Shown piece after piece: positions 24,850-34,841 of a stretch of DNA of 55,178 nucleotides. Position 1 is the first letter of the stretch. The number at the start of each line of letters is the position of its first letter. Both the position numbers and the translations under genes were made by a program. This DNA is from Clostridium sulfidigenes (GTDB lineage: Bacteria > Bacillota > Clostridia > Clostridiales > Clostridiaceae), in assembly GCF_000732635.1 (NCBI RefSeq), contig NZ_JPMD01000039.1, positions 1-55,178 on the forward strand. Reading direction: 5' to 3'. The notes below the pieces were generated by a model. That model was not told where the DNA came from. It worked only from the letters and a program-made list of their open reading frames with translations, and did no database searches.

Positions 24850-25710
24850 TTATTCTTCATCACAAGCATGATCTAGCATATCTAAAACATAGTTAGGGAG
24901 AGCAAAAGATCCCACATGTAAGTCTGTATTATAATACTTAGTCTTTAACCCTAAAGAGTTCCATGCCTCAGCATTTAAATCTTTTACTGGATCATACTTT
25001 TTAGATGCGAATCCAAATAACCAATGCCCTGATGAGTAAGTTGGAATATGAACTTGATACACTTTCCCTATTGGGAAGGATTCTTTTATACGCTTATGAG
25101 CTCTCTTCATAGAACTAGCATACATTTCATAATAAGGACTTTCATGTTGATTTACTAAAATTCCTTCTTCATTTAATGCATCGTAACAATCTCTATAGAA
25201 TTCTTTTGTAAATAAGCCCTCTCCAGGTCCTATTGGATCAGTAGAATCTACTATTATTAAATCATAGTAATTTTTCTTATTTTTTACAAATTTAATACCA
25301 TCTTCAAAGTATAAGTTTACTCTTTCATCCTTTAGTTTACTTGATGTTATAGGAAAATACTCTAAACATACATCAACTACTTTTTTATCGATTTCAACCA
25401 TGTCTATTTCTTTTATTGTATTATATCTTGTTAGCTCTCTAATTGTTCCACCATCTCCAGCTCCTATAACTAAAACTTTTTCAATCTTAGGATTTGTAGC
25501 CATAGGAACATGAACTATCATATCATGATAAATAAATTCATCCTTTTCTGTTATCATAACTATTCCATCTAAAGTGAAAAATCTTCCGAATTCCTTTGTC
25601 TCAAATACATCTATTCTTTGAAAATCACTTTTTCCAGCATATATTTGCTTGTCAACCTTTATTGAAAACCTAACAGTCTCTGAGTGATTCTCAGTATACC
25701 ATAACTCCAT
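24850..25710 (-). CDS. speE: Spermidine synthase
   Basis: 286 residues. It transfers the aminopropyl group of decarboxylated S-adenosylmethionine to putrescine. The N-terminal beta-domain is followed by a Rossmann fold with VLVIGAGDGGTIREL (about 79-93; usually GGGDGG), the acidic VEIDKKVVDVC, the active-site DSTDPIGPGEGLFT and YSSGHWLFGFASK near the C-terminus. It lies 26 bases after speD in the same direction, giving a two-gene spermidine operon. The putrescine source is not encoded here. Confidence 0.95.
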   Translation of the reverse strand: MELWYTENHSETVRFSIKVDKQIYAGKSDFQRIDVFETKEFGRFFTLDGIVMITEKDEFIYHDMIVHVPMATNPKIEKVLVIGAGDGGTIRELTRYNTIKEIDMVEIDKKVVDVCLEYFPITSSKLKDERVNLYFEDGIKFVKNKKNYYDLIIVDSTDPIGPGEGLFTKEFYRDCYDALNEEGILVNQHESPYYEMYASSMKRAHKRIKESFPIGKVYQVHIPTYSSGHWLFGFASKKYDPVKDLNAEAWNSLGLKTKYYNTDLHVGSFALPNYVLDMLDHACDEE

Positions 25711-25736
25711 TTTTCATCCTCCTAGTTAATATAATA

Positions 25737-26546
25737 TTATTCATTATAAACATTCTTACCACTAAATATTTCTATCATTTCTTTTCTAAGTGCATTACTT
25801 ATATTAAGTCTTTCTCTTGGTAAAAATTCATGAGTATCTTTTTTAAATAGGTAGTTCTGTAAATCAATTTCCTTTATAAGCATTTTAGTATGAAATATAT
25901 TTGTTTGATACATGTTTATATCCATAGCATCATACTTTTGCAAAGTCTTATCATCAATATAATCTTGAATTGATTTAATTGGTGTATCTATAAAACACTT
26001 CTTACCATTAATGTCACGAGTGAATCCTCGAACACGGTAATCAATGGTAATTATATCAGAGTCAAAACTGCTAATTAGATAATCTAATGCATTTAGCGGA
26101 GAAATTTGCCCACAAGTAGATACGTCTATATCTACACGAAAGGTTGCTATAGAATTATCTGGATGATATTCAGGATAAGTATGTACCGTTACATGACTCT
26201 TATCCAAATGTGCAACAACAGTCTCCTTAGTTTTTAAAATATATTTACCACTATTACATGATTCATCTATTACCCCATCTCCTAAAGGTTCCTCAGAAAT
26301 TAATATGGTTACACTTGCACCTTGAGGATCATAGTCCTGCTTGGATATGTTTAACACATGAGCACCAATAATATCAGTAACATCGCATAATATTTTAGTT
26401 AATCTTTCTGAATTGTATTGCTCATCAATATAATCTACATACTCTTTTTGTTCTCTTTCACCCTTTGCATAGCAAATGTCATAGATGTTAAAACTTAGTG
26501 TCTTAGTAAGATTATTAAAGCCATATAATTTGATTTTATTCTCCAT
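25737..26546 (-). CDS. speD: S-adenosylmethionine decarboxylase proenzyme
   Basis: 269 residues, the length of the E. coli-type (class 1A) enzyme rather than the short Bacillus form. The self-cleavage site is Ser117 in [13 protein letters not shown]; cleavage makes the pyruvoyl cofactor. Cys145 in [11 protein letters not shown] is the usual catalytic cysteine. It supplies decarboxylated SAM to SpeE, encoded directly downstream. AAAGGTG lies about eleven bases upstream of the ATG. Confidence 0.95.
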   Translation of the reverse strand: MENKIKLYGFNNLTKTLSFNIYDICYAKGEREQKEYVDYIDEQYNSERLTKILCDVTDIIGAHVLNISKQDYDPQGASVTILISEEPLGDGVIDESCNSGKYILKTKETVVAHLDKSHVTVHTYPEYHPDNSIATFRVDIDVSTCGQISPLNALDYLISSFDSDIITIDYRVRGFTRDINGKKCFIDTPIKSIQDYIDDKTLQKYDAMDINMYQTNIFHTKMLIKEIDLQNYLFKKDTHEFLPRERLNISNALRKEMIEIFSGKNVYNE

Positions 26547-26734
26547 TCTTTTATATACACCTTTCCTTTAGATGAAATTCACTGAGTAAATTTTATTAGG
26601 AGTTGTTGAATTTGTCAATAAAAATTTAAAATATAATTATTATATTTTGTTATATGTGAAACCTTATCTATAATTTCAATGTATATACTATAAATATATC
26701 TTATAATTCTTATATTATATAAAACATTTATCTA

Positions 26735-26875
26735 TTACTTATTTCTTATAGACTTCTTCTGATTTTGATTATTTAAATTACAGCAATCCATTTTTCTCTT
26801 CCCATATAGTTCCTCATTTTGTTTTGCAATCTTATCTAAAAAGCTATTAACCGATTTCTTTATTCTAGTAAACAT
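26735..26875 (-). CDS. LDCC-motif-type small putative metal-binding protein
   Basis: 46 residues: MFTRIKKSVNSFLDKIAKQN, then EELYGKRKMDCCNLNNQN and a basic tail. The pattern of a basic amphipathic helix, N/E-E-x-YG and then a (L/M)DCC-x-LN motif is that of the small clostridial LDCC-motif proteins thought to bind metal through the adjacent cysteines. GGAGGGA lies five bases before the ATG. It is co-directional with speD, about 190 bases upstream of it. Function unknown. Confidence 0.75.
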   Translation of the reverse strand: MFTRIKKSVNSFLDKIAKQNEELYGKRKMDCCNLNNQNQKKSIRNK

Positions 26876-27007
26876 GCTATCCCTCCATAATAATTATTTA
26901 TTAGATTATACCAATAACTTATGTGTTTTTAATGGAGTTTTTAATTAAAATATTTTTCATAAAGTTTATGCTCTATCTTAAATAATTTATTAAATATCAC
27001 TCTAAAA

Positions 27008-27223
27008 TTATACTACGTAACATTTTATTAAGTCATCACCATCTTTATTTTTATCAGTACTTAATATTTTTTCAAGACCTTCTATGACAAAATACTCATT
27101 ATCCTGTTGTCTTACCATAACTTGAGTATTACTTAACATCATAGGTTCTTTTGAACATCTATTAATTTGATCTGTTGAAACATTTTTAAGTAACTGGCTT
27201 TTGGGAATTTCTCTTATATCCAT
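27008..27223 (-). CDS. Small uncharacterised protein, weakly ParB-N-like
   Basis: 71 residues (MDIREIPKSQLLKN...) with no membrane segment or signal. The order of an opening MDIREIPKSQL, a short strand VMVRQQDNEYFVIEG and a loop before DLIKCYVV is faintly like the ParB/sulfiredoxin N-terminal fold, but the usual G-x-R-R box is absent. The start is ATG 27221-27223, with AAAGGAGAG upstream; an extension to 27250 would overlap that site. I would not assign a function. Confidence 0.55.
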   Translation of the reverse strand: MDIREIPKSQLLKNVSTDQINRCSKEPMMLSNTQVMVRQQDNEYFVIEGLEKILSTDKNKDGDDLIKCYVV

Positions 27224-27435
27224 AAATATCTCTCCTTTTAACATGCACAATATTGCACGAAACTAAATATATTTTGAGTTCTAACATATAGTATAAACAA
27301 ATTAAAATATTTTATTTGATATTGACCTAGGTCCTTAAATTTAATTATGCATCTACATAATACTAAGTTTCTATTACATATTATACATATTATTGAGAAA
27401 AAAATTTATCCTTTTATTAAATAACTTTTGTATAA

Positions 27436-27471
27436 AATAAGAAGGAATACAGCTTATTCCATATTCCTTCT
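27436..27471 (-). terminator. Terminator of chemotaxis receptor gene
   Basis: AGAAGGAATA (27440-27449) and TATTCCTTCT (27462-27471) pair. On the minus strand TTATTTTAT follows. It is just past the receptor stop codon. Confidence 0.75.
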
Positions 27472-27481
27472 CTTATAATCT

Positions 27482-29503
27482 TTATTCAAATTTGAAAGTA
27501 TTTATTATTTCTTTTAGTTTTTCAGACATATGTTGTAACTCATTAGCATGACCCGTAAGCTCCTCTGAAATTCCTGTTACCTCTTCTGTTGAAGCAGTAA
27601 CCTCTTCTGAAGACGCCGCAGTCTCTTGTGATATAGATGATATATTTTCTATCTGAGTTACTACATTATCCTTCTTTTTATTAATAACTACTATATATTC
27701 ACTAATTTCAGTAACTTTACTTATTAAATCTTGCACTCCTGCCATTATATCGTTAAATACAGCCTTTGCTTCGTCTACTACACCATCTTGTTCCTCTACA
27801 ATTTTTTCAGTATCCTTAATAGCCACAACAGCAATGTTAGTCTTAGTTTTTATATCATCCACTATCTTCTTAATTTCCATGGTAGAATCCTTTGATTGCT
27901 CTGCTAGCTTTCTAATTTCTTCTGCTACTACTGCAAAACCTCGACCAGCTTCACCAGCTCTAGCTGCTTCAATAGATGCATTAAGAGAAAGTAAGTTAGT
28001 TTGTTCTGTAATCTGAGAAATAGTATCTGATACTGAATTTATTTTTCCTGTACTTTCATCCATATCTATAACTAACTCTGAAACCTTATTAGTGGAAACC
28101 CTTGTATCATTAGACTTTTCTATCAATGTATCTACCATGGTCAATCCTCTGTTGCTTAGGTGATTAGCATTTTCATATACCGCACCCATAGCTTCTGTAG
28201 CTTCATTTAATAATTTTAAGTTCTCTGATAATTCAATCATAGCTGTGGCTCCGTCTTGAGCACTATTAGCTTGTTCAATGGCTCCACCAGACACATCTTC
28301 TATAGCTCTTGCTACTTCACTGATAGAAGCACTAGTTTCCTCGGCTATAGCAGATAAATTTGATGAAGTTTCTAAAACTATATTAGAAGACTTGTTAACG
28401 CTTTTAATTAATGATGATATGTTTTCTATCATTCCATTGAAATTTTCACCTAAGTCTTTAAATTCATCTCTTGACTTTATATTAACATTAACCCTTAAAT
28501 CTCCATCTTTAACTTTGTTAAAAGCCGTCAATAATCTATTAATATTCTTTGATATAGAATTACTAAATATTAAAGATACTGCTATAGCTATTATAGCTAT
28601 TACTCCTGAGGTTAGTATAATTATATTTAGAATATTTTGTGTATCCTTTAATAGTTCTTTCTCATCCAAAGATGCTACTATTTTCCAGCCTGTTAATTGA
28701 CTTGTAGTGTAAACTGCAAACTTCTTTTCCCCATTAAAATCATATTCAGTAAATCCTTCTTTATTTGAGCTTATGTCACTCCAAACAGAAAGCTTAGCAG
28801 CTTCATCAGTACCTATGATTTCTTTATTAGGATGTGCTACTAAATTACCATTTGAATCAGATACATACATGTACCCTTCGTTTCCTACCTTAATCTCAGA
28901 TAATCCATCAGAAAGATTTTTTAAACTTACATTAACTCCTACAACTCCAACTACATTGCTATTTTTTTCTATAGTCTTAGCTACAGTTACTACATTTTCA
29001 CCAGTAGTTGCACTTTTATATGGTGAAGTTATCACTATTTGCCCTTTATTTTCCATAGCCAGTTTATACCATGGTCTAGATTTATAGTCATAATTAGCGT
29101 CAGTATTTGCTTCTGGGTAAATATGAAATTTCCCCTTTTCTGTTCCCATAAATACATTTAGAATATCTTCATCCGAATTTTTAACATCTGTCATTAATAG
29201 TTTAGCAAATTTAAAGTATTCTTCTTTATCTTCCGCTTCCACAATATTTATATTATTAGATAGTAGCTCTATAGACTTAGACATGCCGATAAAATAGTTA
29301 TCTATTCCTCTATTCACCTCTAAAATTGTTTGTCTGCTTGTAGTTTCAAGCTTATCGCTTAAAATTGATTTTGATTGTGAGTATATAGTTATTCCCATTC
29401 CGGAAACTGGTACTAAACAAATCAGTAAAAGTATAACTATAAGTTTGACTCTAATGCTCTGTAATTTAAATTTCTTAAGCTTATTAAGTTTCTTATGTTT
29501 CAT
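27482..29503 (-). CDS. Methyl-accepting chemotaxis protein with dCache-type sensor
   Basis: 673 residues. A short basic cytoplasmic start is followed by a first membrane helix (about 18-40), an extracellular double-Cache region (about 45-285) with the ligand-pocket stretch [30 protein letters not shown], and a second helix (about 288-312). A HAMP domain follows (about 315-365), then the cytoplasmic coiled-coil. The signalling tip reads [43 protein letters not shown]. Cache pockets of this form (YxPxWY type) often bind amino acids or other small amines. It is monocistronic. Confidence 0.93.
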   Translation of the reverse strand: MKHKKLNKLKKFKLQSIRVKLIVILLLICLVPVSGMGITIYSQSKSILSDKLETTSRQTILEVNRGIDNYFIGMSKSIELLSNNINIVEAEDKEEYFKFAKLLMTDVKNSDEDILNVFMGTEKGKFHIYPEANTDANYDYKSRPWYKLAMENKGQIVITSPYKSATTGENVVTVAKTIEKNSNVVGVVGVNVSLKNLSDGLSEIKVGNEGYMYVSDSNGNLVAHPNKEIIGTDEAAKLSVWSDISSNKEGFTEYDFNGEKKFAVYTTSQLTGWKIVASLDEKELLKDTQNILNIIILTSGVIAIIAIAVSLIFSNSISKNINRLLTAFNKVKDGDLRVNVNIKSRDEFKDLGENFNGMIENISSLIKSVNKSSNIVLETSSNLSAIAEETSASISEVARAIEDVSGGAIEQANSAQDGATAMIELSENLKLLNEATEAMGAVYENANHLSNRGLTMVDTLIEKSNDTRVSTNKVSELVIDMDESTGKINSVSDTISQITEQTNLLSLNASIEAARAGEAGRGFAVVAEEIRKLAEQSKDSTMEIKKIVDDIKTKTNIAVVAIKDTEKIVEEQDGVVDEAKAVFNDIMAGVQDLISKVTEISEYIVVINKKKDNVVTQIENISSISQETAASSEEVTASTEEVTGISEELTGHANELQHMSEKLKEIINTFKFE

Positions 29504-29753
29504 ATTTTTTCCTCCTAAGTGTATAATTTTTTTTAATTTATATATTTTTGTAATTTATATACTTATTATTAATAATGATTAAATTACTTAAAAATCTATA
29601 ATATTTAATCTATAAAAATATTTCTTTAACCCTTTCTTTAAATTTAATTACAAAATATATTATAAAACTTACTATTATATACTCGAGTACATCTTATTTA
29701 TCTTTATAAATAATTTAATTATATTTTTATTGAATATAGGTATTTTTAATAAT

Positions 29754-29783
29754 AAAAAAGAAGCAAAATTTCTCTCACTTCTT
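29754..29783 (-). terminator. Probable terminator of hydrogenase operon
   Basis: A short stem AAGAAG/CTTCTT on the minus strand leads into TTTTTTATTATT just after the hypE stop. The stem is only six pairs, so efficiency is uncertain. Confidence 0.4.
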
Positions 29784-29790
29784 AAATCAA

Positions 29791-30798
29791 TCAACATATT
29801 CTTGGGATTAATTCTCCTTGTAGCATTCCCAAAACCTTAGTTCCTCCAATGTAAGTTTTTAAATACAGCTTACTTTTGCCATCATCTAGCACTTTACCAA
29901 TAATAGCGCCTTCTCTTCCTAAAGGATTTGATTTAATTACATTTAAAACCTTATGAGCATCTTTATTACTCACAATACAAATTAACTTGCCTTCATTAGC
30001 CATATAAAGAGGATCAAATCCTAAAAGATCACAAAAACTCCTTACATCACCTCTTATAGGTATATCCTTTTGCCATATTTCCATAGACTTTCCACTAGTG
30101 CTCACTAACTCCTTTAAAGTGTTAGCTAACCCTCCTCTAGTTGGATCTCGCATTACTCTAATTTCATTGCTAGTATCCATTATAGCTTTTGTTAGTTCAT
30201 TAAGAGCAGCACAATCACTCTTTAAACCTGACTCTATATCTAAATTTTCTCTTTCATTTATAATAGATGTGCCATGATCTCCAATAGTACCACTTATAAT
30301 TATTGCATCCCCTTCTTTTATCTCCTTTATGTTTAACTGATAATTATTTTTTTCTATATATCCTATTCCTGTTGTATTAATATAAACTTTATGACCTTTT
30401 CCACTTTGTACAACCTTAGTATCTCCTGTTACTATTTTAACTCCTATTTTATTAGCAGTATCAGCCATAGATTTTACTATTTTCTCTAAATCTTTAAGTT
30501 CTAATCCTTCTTCAAGAATAAAACCAGCAGATATATATAGGGGAGTTGCACCACTTACGCACAAATCATTCACAGTGCCACAAATACTCAGTTTCCCTAT
30601 ATCTCCACCCTTAAAAAACAGAGGATCTACAACAAAACTATCTGTAGTTACTGCTACTTTTCCCTTAATCATATCTAATATAGCTGAATCCCCTTGTTCC
30701 TTTAAGATATCATTATTAAAATACCTTAGAAATACATTCTTTATTAATTTATATGTTTCCTCTCCTCCACTACCATGGGCTAATGTTATAACTTCCAT
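29791..30798 (-). CDS. hypE: Hydrogenase maturation factor HypE (carbamoyl dehydratase)
   Basis: 335 residues with a PurM-like ATP-binding fold: LAHGSGGEET at the start, KVAVTTDSFVVDPLFFKGGDIG, IVTGDTKVV, GTIGDHGTSI and MRDPTRGGLA. The C-terminus is PRIC, whose last cysteine carries the thiocarboxamide that HypE converts to thiocyanate. It passes CN to the HypC-HypD complex for the NiFe active site. Last gene of the operon, 84 bases after hypD. The motifs are complete, so this step looks intact. Confidence 0.95.
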   Translation of the reverse strand: MEVITLAHGSGGEETYKLIKNVFLRYFNNDILKEQGDSAILDMIKGKVAVTTDSFVVDPLFFKGGDIGKLSICGTVNDLCVSGATPLYISAGFILEEGLELKDLEKIVKSMADTANKIGVKIVTGDTKVVQSGKGHKVYINTTGIGYIEKNNYQLNIKEIKEGDAIIISGTIGDHGTSIINERENLDIESGLKSDCAALNELTKAIMDTSNEIRVMRDPTRGGLANTLKELVSTSGKSMEIWQKDIPIRGDVRSFCDLLGFDPLYMANEGKLICIVSNKDAHKVLNVIKSNPLGREGAIIGKVLDDGKSKLYLKTYIGGTKVLGMLQGELIPRIC

Positions 30799-30882
30799 AG
30801 CTCCTCCTAATATTAAACTTCAAAATAATTTAAATATGCATATAATTAAACTTGTTAACTTATTCTATGTTAAACTTATAAT

Positions 30883-31974
30883 CTACAATTCTTTTGTACT
30901 GTATAGAATGCCACAACTTCCTTCTTTAGATACCATGCATGGACCAATTGGAGTCCTTGGTGTGCACATCTTTCCAAAAGCATTACAATCCATAGGACTT
31001 TTTATTCCCCTTAATATATCTCCACAAATACACTGATTATTTTTATTTACAATTTTATTTTTTAAAGAAAATTTATTTCTAGCATCAAAGTAGCTATATT
31101 CCTCTCTTAGTTTATATCCTGTACCGTCTATTTCTCCAAACCCCCTCCAAAAACTAGATGAAGTTTCAAAGACCTGATTTAATATCTCTTGTGCTTTTCT
31201 ATTTCCTTCTGGATAAACAAAACCTTTATATAAATTTTCACATCCATAATTACCTCTCTCCTTTTTATCTATGACATAAAGTATCCCAGCTAATATATCT
31301 ATAGCCTTGAAGCCGCATATAGCCATAGGAGTTTTATACTCATTAGATAATCTCTCAAAAGGTCTGCAACCAATTATTGTTGCTACATGTCCTGGACATA
31401 TAAATCCATGAATTTTAACTTCTTCACCTAAAATTAGGGTAGACATAACCTTAGGCATAGTCTTTAAGGAATTTAAAATAAAAAAGTTATTTACATTTTT
31501 CTCTAGTGCTTCTTTTATTGTAAGAGCTATTATAGGTGCTGTAGTTTCAAAGCCTATAGCTAAAAAAACTATATTCTTATCTCTATTATTTATTGCTATC
31601 TTTAAGGCATCTAATGGGGAATATACAACTTCTATCTTTCTTCCTTTAGCCATCTGTTCTCTTAATGAGCTACAACTTCCTGGAACTTTAATCATATCAC
31701 CAAAGGTAGTTATTACTACATCTTTTCTCTCACTTAACTCTATTGCATGATCTATATAGCTCTCATCTGTTACACAAACGGGACATCCTGGTCCAGATAA
31801 CAACCTAATATTAGGTGGTAAAAGCTTATCAATACCTGAATTATAAATACTTCGTGTATGCGTACCACAAACCTCCATTATATTTATGTTTTCCTTACAT
31901 TTTTCCTTTATGTTTTTTAACAACTTAATTGCCAAATTAATTTCCCTCGTATCTCCTTCATCTCTATAAAACAT
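30883..31974 (-). CDS. hypD: Hydrogenase maturation factor HypD
   Basis: 363 residues. HypD is the [4Fe-4S] scaffold on which Fe(CN)2CO is built together with HypC. It has EVCGTHT (about 34-40), GPGCPVC (about 61-67), GFETTAP, FICPGHV, and the C-terminal cysteines CICGDILRG, C in DCNAFGKMCTP and GPCMVSKEGSC that bind the cluster. All expected motifs are present. It starts one base after the hypC stop codon. Confidence 0.95.
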   Translation of the reverse strand: MFYRDEGDTREINLAIKLLKNIKEKCKENINIMEVCGTHTRSIYNSGIDKLLPPNIRLLSGPGCPVCVTDESYIDHAIELSERKDVVITTFGDMIKVPGSCSSLREQMAKGRKIEVVYSPLDALKIAINNRDKNIVFLAIGFETTAPIIALTIKEALEKNVNNFFILNSLKTMPKVMSTLILGEEVKIHGFICPGHVATIIGCRPFERLSNEYKTPMAICGFKAIDILAGILYVIDKKERGNYGCENLYKGFVYPEGNRKAQEILNQVFETSSSFWRGFGEIDGTGYKLREEYSYFDARNKFSLKNKIVNKNNQCICGDILRGIKSPMDCNAFGKMCTPRTPIGPCMVSKEGSCGILYSTKEL

Positions 31975-31975
31975 T

Positions 31976-32194
31976 CTAAAAGTCTCCCATTAACTCCTTA
32001 AATATATTTAAAGTCTCCATAGCTTCTTTTTCTTCTATTTTTTCAATGGCACAACCAACATGAACCAAAACATATTCTCCAACAACTAAATTTTCTATTA
32101 GACTAGTATTGATTCTTTTTCTTAAACTCCCAAACTCAACTAAGGAATTACCTTCATATATTTCTAATACCTTTCCTGGAATAGCTACACACAT
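31976..32194 (-). CDS. hypC: Hydrogenase maturation chaperone HypC
   Basis: 72 residues starting MCVAIPGKV; the cysteine exposed after loss of Met1 is the essential iron ligand. The central HVGCAIEKI matches the family VHVG-A motif. The start is fixed by this motif and by AAGGAGT upstream, so the longer frame from 32218 is rejected. It starts one base after the hypF stop, so translation is probably coupled. Confidence 0.95.
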   Translation of the reverse strand: MCVAIPGKVLEIYEGNSLVEFGSLRKRINTSLIENLVVGEYVLVHVGCAIEKIEEKEAMETLNIFKELMGDF

Positions 32195-32195
32195 A

Positions 32196-33224
32196 TTAAT
32201 ACTCCTTACATAACTCATTTCCTATAACTACTTGACCTATAGATAATCCCCCATCATTGCAAGGTATTAATCTATGGGTTATAACTTGAAATCCACTTTC
32301 CTTCAACGTCATCTCTATTCCTTCTAATAAAATAGAGTTTTGAAATACACCTCCACTTAAAGCTACCTTATTTATGCTATATTCTTCTCTCAACTTAATA
32401 CAAATTTCATTTGAAAAATCTATTATTGTATTATGAAATTTAAAAGCTACACACCCTTTATCAATGTTATTATCTAAATCCTTTATAATGTCTCTAATCA
32501 TATTATTTATATTTATAATATAAGGAAGGCAATCACCAATTTCCCACTGATATCTATTCTCACACCTTTTTATATAATCATAATTTCTAGTATCCTTTAA
32601 AGAATCAATGAAACTTTCTGCTAAGCTTTCAACATACATAGCAGCCTCTCCTTCATAGGACACATCTTTGTTAAAATCTAAAAGGCTGGCAATTCCATCA
32701 AATAGTCTTCCCATACTAGAAGTTAGTGGACAATTAAAATTCTTTCTTAGAATATTAATAATTATCCTTGATTCCATACCGTGAAAATATCTACAAACAG
32801 CTTCTTCAATCTCCTCTTTCTTTAATGCTCCTAATAAAATAGATAGTCCAATTCTCCATGGAAATTTTACTGCTCCATCCCCTCCAGGCAAGGGAATATA
32901 TTTTAAGTGTGCTCCCCTAATAAAGTTTTTTTTGTCACATATTAAAAACTCTCCTCCCCAAAGGTTTCCATCTTCTCCATACCCTACTCCATCAAAAGCT
33001 ATCCCTATAACTTTATCATTTTCTTTATTTTCTACCATACAGCTCACTATATGACTATGATGATGATAAACACCTAAAGTTTTCACCTTGTTTTTATCTA
33101 AATAATTCTTACTCCAATAGTTAGGATGCATATCATGAATAATTGTACTCGGTTCAACTCTAAAAATATTCTTCATGTGCTTTAACACTATATTAAATCT
33201 TAAATAATTCTCTTCTCCCTCCAT
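32196..33224 (-). CDS. hypF: HypF C-terminal part (Kae1/TobZ-like carbamoyl transferase domain)
   Basis: 342 residues counted from the first in-frame ATG, but the domain begins earlier, at about 33355 (GYAPYYNK). It carries the Kae1-like metal-binding histidines in HDMHPNYWS and YHHHSHIVSCM, the ATP-binding GIAFDGVGYGEDGNLWGGEFL, GGVFQNSIL and CNDGGLSIGQ. The ATG at 33224 (MEGEENY) is inside the domain and preceded by no clear ribosome site, so separate translation is unlikely. Confidence 0.75.
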   Translation of the reverse strand: MEGEENYLRFNIVLKHMKNIFRVEPSTIIHDMHPNYWSKNYLDKNKVKTLGVYHHHSHIVSCMVENKENDKVIGIAFDGVGYGEDGNLWGGEFLICDKKNFIRGAHLKYIPLPGGDGAVKFPWRIGLSILLGALKKEEIEEAVCRYFHGMESRIIINILRKNFNCPLTSSMGRLFDGIASLLDFNKDVSYEGEAAMYVESLAESFIDSLKDTRNYDYIKRCENRYQWEIGDCLPYIININNMIRDIIKDLDNNIDKGCVAFKFHNTIIDFSNEICIKLREEYSINKVALSGGVFQNSILLEGIEMTLKESGFQVITHRLIPCNDGGLSIGQVVIGNELCKEY

Positions 33225-33301
33225 ATCTCCAATATAAGGACTTGTAAAAATACAATCTCCACTTCCAATGGAAAATGAATTTTTAAATTGAGATCCTAAG
33301 G

Positions 33302-34498
33302 CTAGGATATTTTCTTTGAATATATATTTATTATAGTAAGGCGCATAACCTCTACCAGCCTTATAACCCTACCGTAACCGCCAATTACTTGAACTACAGA
33401 ATCATCGACGGGCATATTAATTTCTCTATTATGAATTAAAAAATAATCTACTATTTCACTAAGATTGTCTATAGCCTCTATATCCTCATGTATTATTGGC
33501 ATAGTACTTAAATTTCCGCTAGTAAAAACTAAAGTATCTATGTTGTTATCAAATATTAAATAATGAAGAGGAGAATAGGGTAATACTACTCCTAGTCTTT
33601 TATTATTAAAGGAAATATTAGTTGGTAGTTTATTGTTCTTTTTCTTTAAAAGCAATATAGGTTTCTTATTTCCTGTTAAAATTTCTTTTTCTTCATTATT
33701 TACATAACAGTATTTTTCTACTACATTTATATCTTTCATCATAAGGGCTAATGCCTTATCTGGTCTATGTTTTCTAAGCCTTAGTTTTTCTATAACTAGT
33801 TCATTATTTCCATCACAAACAAGATTAAAACCACCTATGCCCTTAACTCCAATTATTTTTCCTTCCCTTAAATACTTTCTCACACTTTCAAATTCATCCT
33901 TAGATTTTATAGGGTTCCCCTTATTATCTAAGAGGATTACTCTTGGACCACAAGCAGAACAACAAGTAGGCTCTGCATGAAATCTTCTATCATTAGGATT
34001 TTCATATTCTTTCTTACATTTGTCACACATAATAAAATTTTCCATAGAAGTATATTCTCTATCATAGGGAGTATCTTTTATTATGGAAAATCGAGGACCA
34101 CAATTTGTACAATTTATAAAAGGATATAAATATCTTCTTAGATTATTACTATCCCCTAGCTCTTTTTCACACTCCTTACATGTAGCTATATCTGGAGAAA
34201 TTAAAGTCCGCCCCTTCTCCTCGGTACTTTCTACTATTAGAAACTCCTTATAATCTTTTAGGCTTTTTTTATTCTCAACTACTACTTCTTCAATACTACT
34301 TAACTCAGGTGCCCTTTCCTTAAGGTTAGTTAAAAAATTATCTATACCTACTTCAGCTCCTTGAACTTCCATAACCACTCCCTTACTTGTATTATTCACC
34401 CAACCTGATAGTTGATTTTCTAAAGCTATTCTATATACAAAAGGTCTAAATCCTACGCCTTGAACTGTCCCTTTAACTATAATTCCTTTTCTAATCAC
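33302..34498 (-). CDS. hypF: HypF N-terminal part (acylphosphatase, zinc fingers, YrdC-like)
   Basis: 398 residues before the frameshift. Acylphosphatase domain (about 1-90; GTVQGVGFRPFVYRIA, GWVNNTSKGVVMEVQG). Two zinc-finger groups (about 105-190; CKECEKEL, NCTNCGPRF, CDKCKKEY, CCSACGPR). YrdC-like domain (about 200-375) that makes carbamoyl-AMP (KGIGGFNLVCD, LRLRKHRPDKALALMMKD, SPLHYLIF, TSGNLS). The last 20 residues are out of frame. It starts one base after the hypA stop. Confidence 0.8.
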   Translation of the reverse strand: MIRKGIIVKGTVQGVGFRPFVYRIALENQLSGWVNNTSKGVVMEVQGAEVGIDNFLTNLKERAPELSSIEEVVVENKKSLKDYKEFLIVESTEEKGRTLISPDIATCKECEKELGDSNNLRRYLYPFINCTNCGPRFSIIKDTPYDREYTSMENFIMCDKCKKEYENPNDRRFHAEPTCCSACGPRVILLDNKGNPIKSKDEFESVRKYLREGKIIGVKGIGGFNLVCDGNNELVIEKLRLRKHRPDKALALMMKDINVVEKYCYVNNEEKEILTGNKKPILLLKKKNNKLPTNISFNNKRLGVVLPYSPLHYLIFDNNIDTLVFTSGNLSTMPIIHEDIEAIDNLSEIVDYFLIHNREINMPVDDSVVQVIGGYGRVIRLVEVMRLTIINIYSKKIS

Positions 34499-34499
34499 T

Positions 34500-34841
34500 T
34501 TATTCTCCCTCTATTCTGTAGAGCAAAATTTCATAACCTGAAGTTATTTCACTACTTACATGATTACAAATTGGACACTTTTTATTAGTAATCTTTAAAG
34601 GAAATTCCTTATGACAATTATAACAATATGCCTTACTTAATAACTTTTCTATAATAAGTTTTGCACCCTCACAACAACTCCCTGAACTCATTTCTTTAAA
34701 AATAAAATCAATGGAAGAATTATCTATACAAGAAAATTCTCCTATTTGTAAAATTACCTTTGCTACCTTAGTTATATTATTTTTAATACACTGTTCCTCT
34801 ACCATATCTATAACGTAACTAATTATTGAAATTTCATGCAT
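34500..34841 (-). CDS. hypA: Nickel chaperone HypA
   Basis: 113 residues. The N-terminal MHEISI gives the Ni-binding His2, and the zinc site is C-x2-C plus C-x2-C (YCYNCHKEF, KCPICNH, about 73-93). HypA delivers nickel to the large subunit, normally with the GTPase HypB. No hypB is present in this operon or in the window. It overlaps the protease gene upstream by eight bases and precedes hypF by one base. Confidence 0.95.
   Translation of the reverse strand: MHEISIISYVIDMVEEQCIKNNITKVAKVILQIGEFSCIDNSSIDFIFKEMSSGSCCEGAKLIIEKLLSKAYCYNCHKEFPLKITNKKCPICNHVSSEITSGYEILLYRIEGE

Larger units (their letters stand above)
32196..34498 (-). pseudogene. hypF: hypF, frameshifted (carbamoyltransferase for hydrogenase maturation)
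   Basis: The full region would encode a HypF of about 767 residues, the normal size, but is split by a frameshift near 33355-33361. The frame from 34498 is normal up to GGYGRVIR, then becomes nonsense (LVEVMRLT...) and stops at 33302. The next frame resumes with GRGYAPYYNK (expected R-x-R-GYAP), then LALGSQFKNSFSIGSGDCIF, and runs to 32196. One extra base (for example a third G in AGGCTGG) restores a single frame. Without HypF the cyanide ligands cannot be made, so hydrogenase would be inactive unless this is a sequencing error or recoded. Confidence 0.85.

Noticed and set aside
28278..28700. 140-codon open frame on plus strand inside the chemotaxis receptor
   Set aside because: Shadow of the receptor's coiled-coil coding region on the opposite strand.
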